In this document: piece after piece, positions 46,801 to 59,104 of the stretch
Layout of the letters: each line of letters starts with the position of its first letter
How positions within the stretch are numbered: position 1 is the stretch's first letter
Assembly (NCBI GenBank): GCA_026545225.1
Contig: CM048849.1
Coordinates: 7,900,041-7,964,040, forward strand
Length of the DNA: 64,000 bases
Direction: 5' to 3'
DNA from: Cornus controversa
Taxonomy: Eukaryota; Streptophyta; Magnoliopsida; Cornales; Cornaceae
Translations under genes and position numbers: made by a program
Notes under the pieces: generated by a model
The model's input: only the letters and a program-made list of their open reading frames with translations
The model's database searches: none
What the model was told of the DNA's origin: nothing

Positions 46801-47460
46801 TCTCAACATTTTGTCAGCTGACTCAATCAACGAGTGAGATTAGGTTAGGGCTCTCACCGAAGGGAAAGAGATTGGGTTAGGGCTTCGATCAGTGAGTGGG
46901 ATTGGGTTAGGGTTTCAATCGGTGAGTGAGATTGGGTTAGGGCTTTGATAGTTGAGTGAGATTGAGTTTAAATTTGGTTGAGGAACAAAGATGATGGGTT
47001 GAGATTTTGGGTAGAGCTGAGGGAATGTGTATAATCAGATGGCTTCGATTCGAAAGTCTGAAGTGAGAAAGAAAATTGGACACATGTGAGCTGAGGGAAT
47101 GTGTATAATCAGATGGCTTTGATCAATTAGAGAAAGTCTGAAGTGAGGGAGAAAATTGAACGCATGTGAGAGAGGAAAAGTGTATCTCGCGGGAAACCAA
47201 AATAAAAGCATGAAATTATTTGTTCTTATTTTTAAAAAACTTTCAATGACGGGCAAAGCCCGTAATAAGAATAAATATTTCTAGGACGGGCCAATGGCCC
47301 GTCGTGGAAACTTACTTTTTACTACGGGCCTAATGGCTCGTTGTGGAAACAAACTTTCTAGGGCAGGCTACACGGGCCCATCATGGAATATACTTTTTAC
47401 GACGAACTACATGGGCCAGTCGTAAAAAACCTGTCGTTAAAACCTAAAAATCTTATAGTG
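46801..47460. mobile_element. CACTA right end (family 5) with internal tandem repeats
   Basis: Ends AACCTAAAAATCTTATAGTG at 47460. Before it are degenerate repeats of GACGGGCCAATGGCCCGTC, CGTGGAAAC and ACGGGCC.A..GG in inverted pairs (47247-47430). Further left are about four units of roughly 38 bp with GTGAGATTGGGTTAGGGCTT (46832-46970) and a two-copy repeat of about 72 bp starting AGCTGAGGGAATGTGTATAA (47018 and 47090). The left end was not found. Confidence 0.8.
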
Positions 47461-49330
47461 CAATTTTATGATCCATCGTCATGGGATTTATGATGTATCG
47501 CCAAATTAGGATCCATCATAATGAAGATTACGATGCATTATAATCCCTTGATTGAGAATTCTGCAAAATTTTCTAAATGTTCATAAGCTACACATTTTGT
47601 TCATTTTTGAACTAATCTCACCATTCCTCATATATATGCATTCTTAAAACTTAATTATCATCCCCATAACATCCATAGCATGTATAAACATCGACTAAAT
47701 CATTAAACTTCATTCTCACGAAAGCATGCTTGAATCATATACATTAAGTACAAATTTGAAATTCAAGGCACAATTGCCTATACACAATATTCCAAAAGCA
47801 TAAGTCTACTTATACAATTCTAAGTGCACCATGTCCACATTCTGAATGTGCATAACATAAAAACAACCAAAAAAATTGTTCTTCTAACTCTAAACCTGAC
47901 TTAGATGTTGTTCAATCCTCCCAAGTTCACATTTCATTTTAATACATATATCATCAACATGCATAGCACAGCCACGTGTCATACTTCCTAGCATTATAGT
48001 CAAACACCCAAAATTCACATTTTCACATGGCATGTACATTAATATGCTTGACAACCATAAAAGCTCAATTTAAACATGCAATAATGCACAATTCCATCAT
48101 ATATAACATATGACAAGAACAAGGTAATTCGAACATAAACCCAACACAAAATCACATTACTCACATAATCTATATTATCCTCAGAATTCTACTCACACTC
48201 ACACACCCAATCCAAATACATGTCGAAGCCACATACCCCATGTCCTAGTTATTTTTGGGCTACTAACCAACCGATAACCAACCCTCTTGCACAAGTTTGA
48301 GGTCTTTCAACCCCAGAAGATCTTTTCCCTCTCTATTTTCTACATGAGGCATTTCTGAGATATCACCCCACACAAGCCAAACATGTCATGTTTAGCATAG
48401 ACAAACACAAGTTTTGATGCATTGCACCTATTTCATATCCTATATCCATTTCTAGCATGTCACGTAAGAAATCATATTGACATATGCACTCATTCAACCT
48501 TTTTAACAAATTTTCACATTGAAACTAGGAAATCACCAAAATCCTATATATGCAATATACTTCACATAAAGTATACACCAGCAGTTCATGCATTCTATAT
48601 CATATATCAATCATTTTCTATCCAAGAAAAAATATATGCATCAATTTAAAGCAAGAATTTTATCTTAAAATCTCATATGATCATATACAACATGAAAACA
48701 TCAATTTTATACTTGTAACATGAACTTAAACTTTTATTACCTTAAGAAATAAAATCTCAAGATATACCCCAAATCCTCCAACTCAAAAATTGCCCAAACC
48801 TAGCTTTGTTCGGTTCAAAATGACACCCTCGCCACGTAGAACAAATTTTTCTTCTTCGGCACCTTCCGAATCAAGCCTCAAGGTCTCTAAATCTTTGAGA
48901 GAAACTAGAGAGCTTGAGAGGGAAGAGAGAAATGCAAAATTTTAGAGAGAGAAAGTGGCTATAAATATATGTGCTCCAGATATCTATAAGCCCTAGGGGG
49001 TAAAATGACCAAAACGCCCTTGGTTCAGTTAATGTACCTTCCGACCTCTATTTTTGAATTCAAAAGTGGCTATGGCCTTGAAATTGACTCTATGTCTCTT
49101 CTAATATTCTAATTGGTCTATAATCAAAAATAAAAAATTTCAAAAAAATATGTGGATTCCCAGGCCCACCAGACCCCCGTCCCGGGTCCCAACGACCCAA
49201 AATTTTATAATGAGCCGAATGACTTATAAAAATCCTCGGACCTCTAAACAAGTCTCCACATATGTAAATTATATTTAAAACATATGCAATTTCCATTTAT
49301 AATCCTATTTCAAAAAATGAATAATAAAAA
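47461..49330 (-). mobile_element. Large LTR remnant, copy 3 of the TGTCACACCCC family
   Basis: The - strand shows the same order as the + strand LTR at 50457: GGTGGGCCTGGGAA.CC (complement near 49155-49170), a block like GGGCGTTTTGGTCATTTTACC (complement of 48998-49020), a TATA box (ATATATTTATAGCC, near 48960), then CTCTC-rich leader and TATG/CATG-rich sequence. No genes are present. It is bounded on the left by the CACTA end at 47460 and on the right by unassigned sequence. The 5' TG boundary was not found. Confidence 0.7.
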
Positions 49331-50456
49331 AATTGAATCTCTAAACGAACGATTTATTCCTAATATGATCTAAACCTAAACGGTCTGTATATTCAAATAT
49401 TGATTATCTAACCCTTATCTGACTATTGGAAATATTGATAAGATTTTTCCTATTAGTTTAACTGATAGGGAAAATTTGATAAGCTATCACACCAACATAA
49501 TAGGATGGGGCCATTTTAATTCAAACACTTATATTGAAGTAGTCAGACGACGTAGTCCTATCCGTCTAAGACGATTCAAATTCAAACAATCTAAAAAAAT
49601 TGGATGGAATTTGAACAACATTGAATACAGTAATTGGACCTCCATAAATGAGAGAGAGGGTAATGGATAAGTACATAACATTTTAATACTATAATTACTC
49701 TTCCTTAATTGATGGTCTCCGTTCACTAACTTGAGCGTCGGAGACTCACCAGTCGACACTCCACCGGTGCTAGTTTGGTCTCATCTCCTCTTTATCTTAT
49801 AGGAACTAGAGCTGAATCGAATCGTGAATGAAAATTGCATTAACAATTAGCGCAGTCAATGGGAAACAAAGGAATTACCTTTCGAACATGATCAGGTTGA
49901 GCCTTCCACAAAATACATGTCCTCTCTTCTGAGTGGCAAAACCACTAAATGAAGTACGAGAAAGATGGTGGCAACGCTATCTGCATCATCACAATGACCC
50001 ATTTGTATCCAAGCAAACAAGGACAGTTGCGAATCTCTATCATCTTATTTATACGCAACACAGTTCATGGCCAGTTCTAAGGTGCCAAACACGGTCCGTG
50101 GCCACTTGTAATGTGGAACCACTTGTTGCTGACCTTAACATTAATTGATGCTAACAACTGATGACTTCGGTACACTCACATTAATGTCTCTGGTACACTC
50201 ACAAAACATAACATCAAACCGAATCCCAAAGGGACTGTGCAAAAAATTGTACATTATTATTTGGCATTACAAACCATCCATAGTCAAATGGACCGTGCAT
50301 ATTGGCCCAAACTTTAAAGGGACACCTCCCCATATTAAAGGGTTGAGCTGAAACCTCCCCTTATTAAAGGGCGAGCCAACACCTTCCCTCATTAAAGGGT
50401 GAGCAAACAAATGTAAATCTATGATCCTCCTTATTAAAGTAGTGAAACTCTATAAG
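49331..50456. other. Unassigned; short tandem repeats near 50310-50450
   Basis: No gene is supported. Between 50310 and 50450 four imperfect units of about 36 bp carry CCTCCCCTTATTAAAGGG-like cores. Confidence 0.5.
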
Positions 50457-53212
50457 TGTCACACCCCAAAAATTTGAGCCACCAGAATTGCCCCAGTTTA
50501 AGCTCGAACCTTAGGTCCTGAGGTGTCATGCTTGCCTGGTCATTGCCCCGTGTCCTCGAACAATTGCCACAATTACTATTATGTCATCCTCATCTTCGAT
50601 CCGGACCACCGAGACCAATCTTGCAGAAGCTTAACCAACAATACCATTTCATCACACTCAGCTGCATCGCGAACCATCGCGACAAAAGGTATGTTCTCAC
50701 AAAGCACTTCAACAGACCCTTAATTGGCTTACAAATGTCCATCCCCAGCTTACAAGGTATAAAACATCAATTTCTCACACTATACCAACTTCGGTTGTGT
50801 AAAGATTGGGTCTTTTTGGACCGATTTTCTTTTTTCTTTGTTTTATCAATTTAAGTCATGGAAATGATTTTCTAAGAGTTTTAATAGTGAAATAAAAGTA
50901 TGAAAACTTTTTTTGAGGTTTGGGAAGGTTTTGGAACCATTTGGTTCAATTTGAAATTTTTGGGTCAGTGGGACCTAAGACGCGGGTCGGGTGGGCCCGG
51001 GAAACCGGAAATTTTTTAAAAAATACTTATTTTTGGTATTGGGCCATTTAAAATATTAAATAAAAAATAGAATTGATTTCGGGTCTGTAGGAGTTTTCAA
51101 AATCGAAAATGAAGGTCAAGAAGCTACGCTAAGTAATGATGGGCATTTTGGTAATTATGCGGGCTAAGGCATATAAATAGCAAGAGAGCTCAATTTTCCC
51201 TTATTTTCTCTCTCTCTTGGCAGCCAGCAGCCCTTCTCTTTCCCTTCTATCTACATTCTTCTTATTCTCTCTAAATTTTGGAAAGGTTAGAGTGAGATTT
51301 GGAGGTTGGTTAAGAAGGAAAGTATGTTGAGCACAACAAGAGCTTCCATTTGATTAGAGCAAAGTTGATTTTGGATGAAGTTAGATTCAGTGAGATTTGG
51401 GAAAAACTTTGGAAGCTCTTCCAAACCAAGGTAGGGATGTTTAATTAATAAGTTCCTACGTTTTTGTCAGTATGTTGGATGTTTAGAGCATCCAACTAGC
51501 TAACATTTACATTTATTTATATGATGTTTAACATGTATATAGGTAGAATTGCATGATTTAAATGATATGCAAATATGATTTATGTGTTTATATGCCTTCT
51601 ATGTGAGCATGACTTGGGGAATTTGAGGGTTAAGGGTGATTTTGTTCATGTTGTGGGTTTTGGGAGTTATGTGTTTGTTGAATTGCCTAAATGAGTATGT
51701 GAGCATGATTATGTGTCATAATATATTCCTTACGAGTAATTGAGTTTTGAAAGCATGTTAGTTAAATTTTGAGCATGAATGTGCACAGTAATTATGAAAT
51801 ATGGCATTGCGTATTACACACATTTAAATTGTATACGTGTGATGGTAAGAGAGAGGCGTGTAAGGTTTGGCTTTGGTTGAGAGGGACCAGATGATCCTTA
51901 ATAGGATTCTGAGTCATAGAAATGTTTGGCATGAAATGTTTTGGCCAAGGGAGATCGGATGGTCCGTTTAGAATTTGAATTATTGGATTTGTACTCGGGA
52001 GAGATGCGGTATAATTACATAGCATATGCATAAGACATACATGATAGGTTTCATAGTATGTTGATTTATATTGAGTATGCGAACATGTGATTCTTGGTAT
52101 GTCGTATATGTTACGTGGTATTCACATGATGACAGGAAATGTGCCTTGGACATTTCTACTGAGCATACAGGAGCTTAGTTATATGTTAATTTTTTTTTCA
52201 AGTTTCAAAAAAGAAGATGGGAGGAACTCACCAAACATGAGTTTGTTTGAGCATATAAGAGCTTTTGATTATGTTGGAGTTTTTATTTGAAATACATGTC
52301 CAGATTGTGGACCAAACACATTTTTATTATATATGTAAAGTTTTACATTTCATAAAAGTAAGTTTGATACATTTATATATATATGCTTGTGGGATATGAA
52401 TGAATGCAATTTAGGATGTATGTTCATAAGAGCATGTATAAGGATTTTAGCTTATGTTTATGAATGGGATCATAGAATGATGATATGACTTTCAATTATG
52501 ATTTTATGCCATATATGAGTGATGTGAAATGGGAAAATATAGGTTTTGAAGTTCAATTGAGTAGGAAATGTTTGGTGCCCAAGGATGAATTTGAATTATG
52601 AGATGTAACAGGTTTTAGAGAGTTTCAGCCGGTTAAACCATCCTTCATCCTATCAAAACTGGGAGATCCCGAGAGTTGGTAATAGCAGGTTCTGCAGCAA
52701 TATGTTTCGATTGACTGAATGAGTCTTTCAGTCGACAAAAAGAGAACCTTCAACCGGCTAATGAATTGTTCAACTGACTGAAGCATTTGGCCAGTTTTTA
52801 GCTGACTGATGGGGAGTCCATCAGCAAACCAAAACTGGCAAGAAGTGAGAAATAATGTTTTAAGGTCCTGTTAAGCATTGATCGAGTGTGTATGGGTTAT
52901 GGATGAGCCTGTAGTGTGAATGGTGAACTCATGCCTTCATAGTATGCTTGGGATTAAGCTTCTACTGAGTTATAAGAATGAAAAATGAGAGTGGAAACCA
53001 AGTGTTCCATATATAGGAATTGAGGGTTGACTAGTAAAACTTCCACGAGAGATGGTCTTGGTGATCCGGATAGGAACCGAGGGTGATTGGATTGTGTTTG
53101 TCGTGCTCATTCGGGGTCACAGGGTTAACGACCGGACGAGTGTGGCATCTTACGACCGGAGTTTGGGCTCGAACTGGTGGGTTTTCGATGGTTCAAATTT
53201 TGAGGCGTGACA
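50457..53212 (+). mobile_element. Large solo LTR, 2756 bp (TGTCACACCCC family)
   Basis: Starts TGTCACACCCCAAAAATTTG and ends CAAATTTTGAGGCGTGACA; the two ends are inverted repeats of about 27 bp. It has a TATA box (CATATAAATAGC, about 51169-51180) and no genes. From 52640 to 52840 it contains several near-palindromes of the type TTCAGTCGACAAA, TCAACTGACTGAAGC and AGCTGACTGATGG. Flanking pentamers ATAAG and AGTTG do not match, so it either lost its target-site duplication or recombined. Confidence 0.75.
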
Positions 53213-54810
53213 AGTTGGGTGATGGACATTGCATCAGATGACTGAAAATTGGGTACACTTTCGATTGGCTGCTCATTTCATCAGTTGGCTGAAAGACTTA
53301 TTTCAATCTGCTGAAGACACCTTTCGGTTGGTTAAAACTACCATTTTCTTGATCCTAAATTTCCCAACTCTTTGGTTTGGTTCCTTAAATCAGCTGATCG
53401 GCTAATAGCCCTCAACCAGGTGGCCGAAAGGCCCTAAAACCTGATACATTACAATTTTAACACTATGCAAAATCATCTATACTTTCCCCACTTAATAGGA
53501 CATGATAATCCATCATCTCCTCATTCAAAGTTATTCACATACATAATATATGATAATAATGAACTCAAATTATCATACTATAATTCCATACACGTATATA
53601 ATTAAAAACTCATCATACATGTGCTCATAATCTCAACTTTGTACATACACATGACATACATGTTAATACACAAGTTCTCATGATTTATATCATTACATAC
53701 AACTCAAAAGCACATAGTCCACATTCCGAACATGCTTAATACACAAAACAATTATAAATCTTTAAAACTCATCCATGCTCCAAAATCTACTCAAGAATTT
53801 TGGAGGCTCCGCTACCTCCTTGCCATTACCTGAAAAGATTTAGATATTGGGGATTGAGCTCCTGCATGCTCAGTAGAAATCCCTAAAACATGATTCCTAA
53901 ATCTCCATGGATACCACATAACATACAACTATGCCACGGAGTCATGTGATCATATACTCAATGCAAATCCACACACACCACAAAACCTATCGTGTATGCT
54001 ATATGCATTATGTCATGCACCTATTCTGTGCCCCTCATACGCACACAACCAATAACTAGGATTCCAATATGGACCATCCTAGCTTTTTCAACCAAAACCT
54101 ATCGATACAGAACTTGTCATGACACGAATTCTAAATATGGACCATCATGCCTTTCCTTAACCAAAACCTATCATTACTAAACCTTTTTCGTGACTCGGAT
54201 TCCAACTACAGACTATTCGGTCATCCTTAATCAAAACCCATCAATGCCAAACCATTGCCTTGTCAAACCTTACATTTTCTCGCTTACAATCACACATCCA
54301 CAACCTAGGTATGTGTAATGCACTAATGCCACATTTTATGTTAATATTCACATTTCAACTGTAAAACAACTAGCATGCATTTCTACATTAATAACATGTA
54401 AAAAAGCATATTACGGTATCAAATCATGCTTACATGCTCACTTAGGTATTTTATCAAATACATAAGCCACAAAATTCACAATGTGAACCAAACAACCATT
54501 AAACCCCCAATTTGTCCCCATGTCATGCCCACATAAATTTCATAGAAGGCATATAAGCACATAACTCACATTACATATCATTTAAATTATGCAATTGCAT
54601 ATATATACATGTTAAACATCATTATAAACCATTTAAACACATATATAGCTAGTTAGATGCTTTAAGCATCCAACATACTCACAAAATCCCAGATATCATG
54701 GGTTAGAAGAGTTTCCAAAAACAATTTCAAATCCCACTAAACCAATCTCGCCCAAACTGTCTTTGAACCAATTATTTCGAAGCCCTCGCTGCGTAGAACA
54801 ACTTCCTCTC
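53213..54810 (-). mobile_element. Inverted LTR of the same family, truncated at both ends
   Basis: Reads on the - strand like the LTR at 50457-53212. Examples are TATGTTGGATGCTTAAAGCA with CATCTAACTAGC (complement near 54640-54680, compare 51471-51500), TTCTACTGAGCATGCAGGAG (complement near 53848-53870, compare 52156) and AACTGATGAAATGA-type near-palindromes at 53213-53440. Its last part is missing at 53212, where the + strand LTR begins. Its first part is cut at 54810 by the next LTR. Confidence 0.75.
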
Positions 54811-55739
54811 TGAAATACCCCCCATGAAAATTTCGCGCATGAGGTGGCCAGTCTCATACACAAAACTTGAGTGATATTAACAACTGATAGCAAACAAGCA
54901 TAAAATACAATAACAAAAGAAAAAGAATTATAAATGTTGAAAGGAAAGTCTAACTGAAATGAATAATCATGTTAAATAACATTGTATTATTCTGATTGAT
55001 ACAACTTGGAAGTCCAGTAACCCACGGACCCCTTAACCAAACAAAACATAAAAGTAAAACTTTATGAATAGATTTAAGTCCCTACACTAAAGTATGATAA
55101 GGAATGGATGATGGTCAAGCTTTACGAACTCCACGCGCAAATCTTCAGGTAAAAACTGTCTGGAACCTGAAATATCAACAAAGTGGGTTAAACCCACGAG
55201 AAAATTCTCTCTACTACAACACAATCAGAGAACCGATAAACATACCCTCTATATGAGGACAGTAAAGACATATAGATATAATTATACCGTTTAGTCATTA
55301 AATCTCCTATCTTAGAAGTAACTAGAACTATGTTCTGAACTAACCCATCCATTATCACAATACAGATAAAACAAATTTCTAAATTCAAACCATAGACAAT
55401 TCTAACATGCCTTCTTCCATATATTCTACAAATGCCTTACAAGGTATTAGGCAAACCTATCCCGCCTCCACCAATAATCCTTTCCCAAGACAACAAATTT
55501 ATATTTATATATCATTAAAGATAACCCACCAGATCATAAATATATATATCCAATTAACCCTATAACCCAAGAATAGAGCCGCCCTACACCCTACACTAAC
55601 ACATCAGTTATCTTAATGCAAGTGCAGACTAGTTTTAAGTTTACCCAAGAAATAATCGTAACATGCTCGAATATATACCGAGAAACGTTCTTACTAGATA
55701 TTAGGCAATCCTAACATGCTCCAAAATAAAATATAAAAA

Positions 55740-56570
55740 TACTATATTAGGTGTTTGGCGATCCTGACATGCCTTGACAATCCCAACATGCCAAATATAA
55801 TGCATAGATACATTATTAGGTATTAGGCGATCTTGACGTGCCTTGGCAATCCCAACATGCCAAATTTAATGCATAGATACCTTATTAGGTATTAGGCGAT
55901 CCTGACACGCCTTGGCAATCCCAACATGCCAAATTTAATGCATAGATACCTTATTAGGTATTAGGCGATCCCGCACGCCTTGGCAATCCCAACATGCCAA
56001 ATATAATGCATAGATACCTTATTAGGTATTAGGCGATCCTGACACGCCTTGGCAATCCCAACATGCCAAATTTAATGCATAGATACCTTATTAGGTATTA
56101 GGTGATCCTGACGTGCCTTGGCAATCCCAACATGCCAAATTTAATGCATAGATACCTTATTAGGTATTAGGCGATCCTGACACGCCTTGGCAATCCCAAC
56201 ATGCCAAATTTAATGCATAGATACCTTATTAGGTATTAGGCGATCCTGACGTGCCTTGGCAATCCCAACATGCCAAATTTAATGCATAGATACCTTATTA
56301 GGTATTAGGCAATCCTAACATGCCTTGGCAATCCCAACATGCCAAAATAAAATGCATAGATACCTTATTAGGTATGGGTGATCCTGACACGCCTTGGCAA
56401 TCCTTACATGCCAAATAAAATGCGTTGATACCTTATTAGGTATGGGCGATCCTGACACGCCTTGGCAATCCCAACATGCCAAATAAAATGCATTGATACC
56501 TTATTAGGTATGGGCGATCCTGACACGCCGGGCAATCCTTACATGCCAAAATAAAATGCATAGATGCATT
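55740..56570. repeat. Minisatellite, about 12 units of 69 bp
   Basis: The core (T/C)GCCTTGGCAATCCCAACA with ATGCATAGATACCTTATTAG and GTATTAGGCGATCCTGACAC recurs at about 55771, 55840, 55909, 55977, 56046, 56115, 56184, 56253, 56322, 56391, 56459 and 56527. The spacing is 68-69 bp throughout. The sister LTR (41935-42110) holds fewer than three units. Confidence 0.97.
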
Positions 56571-56937
56571 CCCAATATGAAACATAAAATAAATAAGGTG
56601 CATTATGATTTTAATTTGCACAAACAAAGTAAATTCAAATTATCCGACATGAAATTATCACCATAACACAAATCGTTCACAAGTAAACTATAATCAAGTA
56701 TTTAATGGGCATTTATATCCTTAAAGGAAAATACATTTAAGTAAATCAAATAACACAATTTAACCACTTTAGAAGCAAACACCCAATCCAACCCCCAATG
56801 CACTCAAATTTATGAGGGAGTCTAAACCAAACTCTTATCTAGGTTTCTGGGCCTATTCTACTTCTAGGAACCCTATTAAATCATTCTGGAATTTTTCTAG
56901 AATTTAAAAAATATGTTCAACAAATAAAAGAAGGTGA

Positions 56938-57480
56938 AAACCCAACTTTTAGACACTTTAAAAATTCATTGAACACTAAGAAAAACTCCTTTCAAGATGA
57001 AAATTTAAACCCAAGTTTATTTAACCTCCAGAAAGTTACCACAAAAATTCGGGAATTTTTGGAATTACAAAAGTATTTTCTAAAATTACAGAAATTGGAA
57101 AACCCAACTTTTAGACACTTTAAAAATTCATTGAACACTAAGAAAAACTCCTTTCAAGATGAAAATTTAAACCCAAGTTTATTTAACCTCCAGAAAGTTA
57201 CCACAAAAATTTGGGAATTTTTGGAATTACAAAAGTATTTTCTAAAATTACAGAAATTGGAAAACCCAACTTTTGGACACTTTAAAAATCAATTGAACAA
57301 CAAGAGAAGATCATTTTGAGTTGAAAATTTAAACCCAAGTGTATTTAGCTTTCAGAAAGTTTCAGTAAAAATTTGGGAATTTTTGGAACTTTATAAGTAT
57401 TTTCTAAAATTAAAGAAGATGAAAAATCCAATTTTTAGACATTTTAAAAATTAATTTAAAGACAATGGTAAATCATTTCG
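56938..57480. repeat. Tandem subrepeat, about 3-4 units of 160 bp
   Basis: Units begin near 56938, 57099, 57260 and 57420 with AAACCCAACTTTTAGACACT-like starts. The first two are almost identical. The sister LTR has diverged equivalents at 40920-41480. The 116-codon open frame across the first units is an artefact of the repeat. Confidence 0.9.
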
Positions 57481-58133
57481 ACATGAAATTTAAACCCCAA
57501 GCTCCTTAAGCTCCCAAAAAGTTGACATTAAATTTTGGGAATTTTTAGAATTAAAAAAGTATTTTTAAAAAATAAATTTCCGAATTTTCAAGTTTTTCCA
57601 AAAATTTCAAAAATTCAAAACAAATAATAAAATAATTTGGAATGGGCCCATATCGGACCCAGAGGTTGGCTCCCGAGAGTGGGCTTCAAAAATACTTCTC
57701 CGACCACCGGCACCGGCGGCACGCGCCCCCAAGCACCGGCGAACGCATGGCCACCTTTTCTTTTTCTTTTTCTTTTTTTTTTTTTCCTTTCTTTCTTCTT
57801 CCCCACCTGAAGCTTCAGCGAGCAACAATGGAGGCCGAAACTTCCCGATCACTTTTCGATCACTTCCGAGCACCGAATCGCCCATATGAATATACCATTG
57901 AACTCGTATCGATCTAAGCTACGTATTGGTACCAAAATCATCCCCTCTCGCGGGCTAAATCAAAAACGCCCAATTTCAAGTTTCGAAAATCTAATATTTT
58001 AAACTCAATTTCCCGTCAATCTACCCAACAGTTCATAACCAAACTTTCAAGGATTGTTCTAGGAAGTAAGATCTACCTTTTAATCGGAACAAAAACGTTC
58101 AAAAATAATGAATACAGTAAACCCAATTTCATG

Positions 58134-58170
<37 letters not shown>

Positions 58171-58583
58171 GCCTATACAGTCATATATATATGCATATAC
58201 ATATGGAAAAATACCCTAAAACAGTACCAAAACTCTAAAATCTTCATGTTTAATTCACAGAATATTCTTAGCATGCAAAATTATTTAGTTTCATAATTAA
58301 TTGCATACAAATTTTTAGCAACATGTCTATACAATTAATATATATATTATACATATATTCCAGCAACATGTATATACAAAAATATATATGTATACAGATT
58401 CAAAGGGGAAGAGAAGAGTTTGAACTTGCCTTGTGATGTTAAGCAAAATTACTTTTTTTTTCTCTTTTCCTGGCGTCTACCGTTTTTTCCCTATCTGTGC
58501 GTAGAAACTACTGAACCCTAATTCCTTTTCTCTTATTTAATATTCATAAATAATTAAACTAATAAATATAAAATATTTAGCCC

Positions 58584-58617
<34 letters not shown>

Positions 58618-58870
58618 CCCAGCCCAGCAGCCTAGCCGAACCTAATAATAATAATAAAACAAGAATAAAGAAATTACAGTCCAAACCAACATATTCTTAT
58701 TTAACAAAAAAAAACTATATTTAAAACAAATATTTAACACACAATCAACACTTAGCAACCATTCAAACATCCACATTAAACATATAAAAATAGGCATTGA
58801 CAAAATTAATTAAAGCATTTAAATAATTAAAAACTCCATCAAATGAATAAAAACCCAATTTAGATATCCT

Positions 58871-59012
58871 CAAATTAGGCATTTTGATAATATGCTTTTA
58901 AAATATACTCCATATAACTTTGTACAAGTAGATGTGTTTTTGTTTTTGTACATATATTCTTCCCATCAATATCAAATGCTCAATCATACAGCAATAAAGC
59001 AAATATACTTAC
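58871..59012. other. Unassigned sequence right of the LTR
   Basis: Short AT-rich stretch containing the possible intron start of the candidate exon to the right. Confidence 0.4.
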
Positions 59013-59104
59013 TTGGTAGGAGTACAAAGCACCCCAACAGTCTTCTTCATCAAATCAGACCTATCCTTCTTCTTTGTCCTTTCTCTTCCCGAAAGGCTCA
59101 TCAT
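59013..59104 (-). CDS. Candidate first exon of an unknown gene, divergent to GolS
   Basis: On the - strand an ATGATG at 59104 opens 30 codons (MMSLSGRERTKKKDRSDLMK, then KTVGVLCTPTK), preceded in frame by a stop. It ends at a consensus donor (AA|GTAAGTAT). A TATA box (TCTATAAATTG, complement near 59376-59386) lies about 270 bases upstream. I do not recognise the protein, and no second exon is visible before the LTR at 58870. It may be the first exon of a gene cut by the LTR insertion, or chance. Confidence 0.25.

Larger units (their letters stand above)
54811..58870 (-). mobile_element. Inverted copy of the 3.5-kb LTR, with expanded repeats
   Basis: Left end TGAAATACCCCCCATGAAAA is the complement of the end of the solo LTR at 42962. 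Homology runs through GCGCATGAGGTGGCCAGTCT, the 69-bp array, the 160-bp subrepeats, the GC-rich block 57690-57750, and AGCTACGTATTGGTACCAAA at 57918, to roughly 58760-58870. The expected TGTAATACCCC start is not visible on the right, so the LTR is 5'-truncated or overwritten by later change. It is inserted into the inverted TGTCACACCCC-family LTR. Confidence 0.85.

Noticed and set aside
55740-56570. Regular repeats could be read as a CRISPR-like array
   Set aside because: The whole 69-bp unit is repeated without unique spacers, it lies in an LTR, and the DNA is plant nuclear. It is a minisatellite.
56969-57319. 116-codon open frame with internal repeats as a real protein
   Set aside because: It is produced by the 160-bp tandem repeat of an LTR; the sister LTR does not keep the frame.
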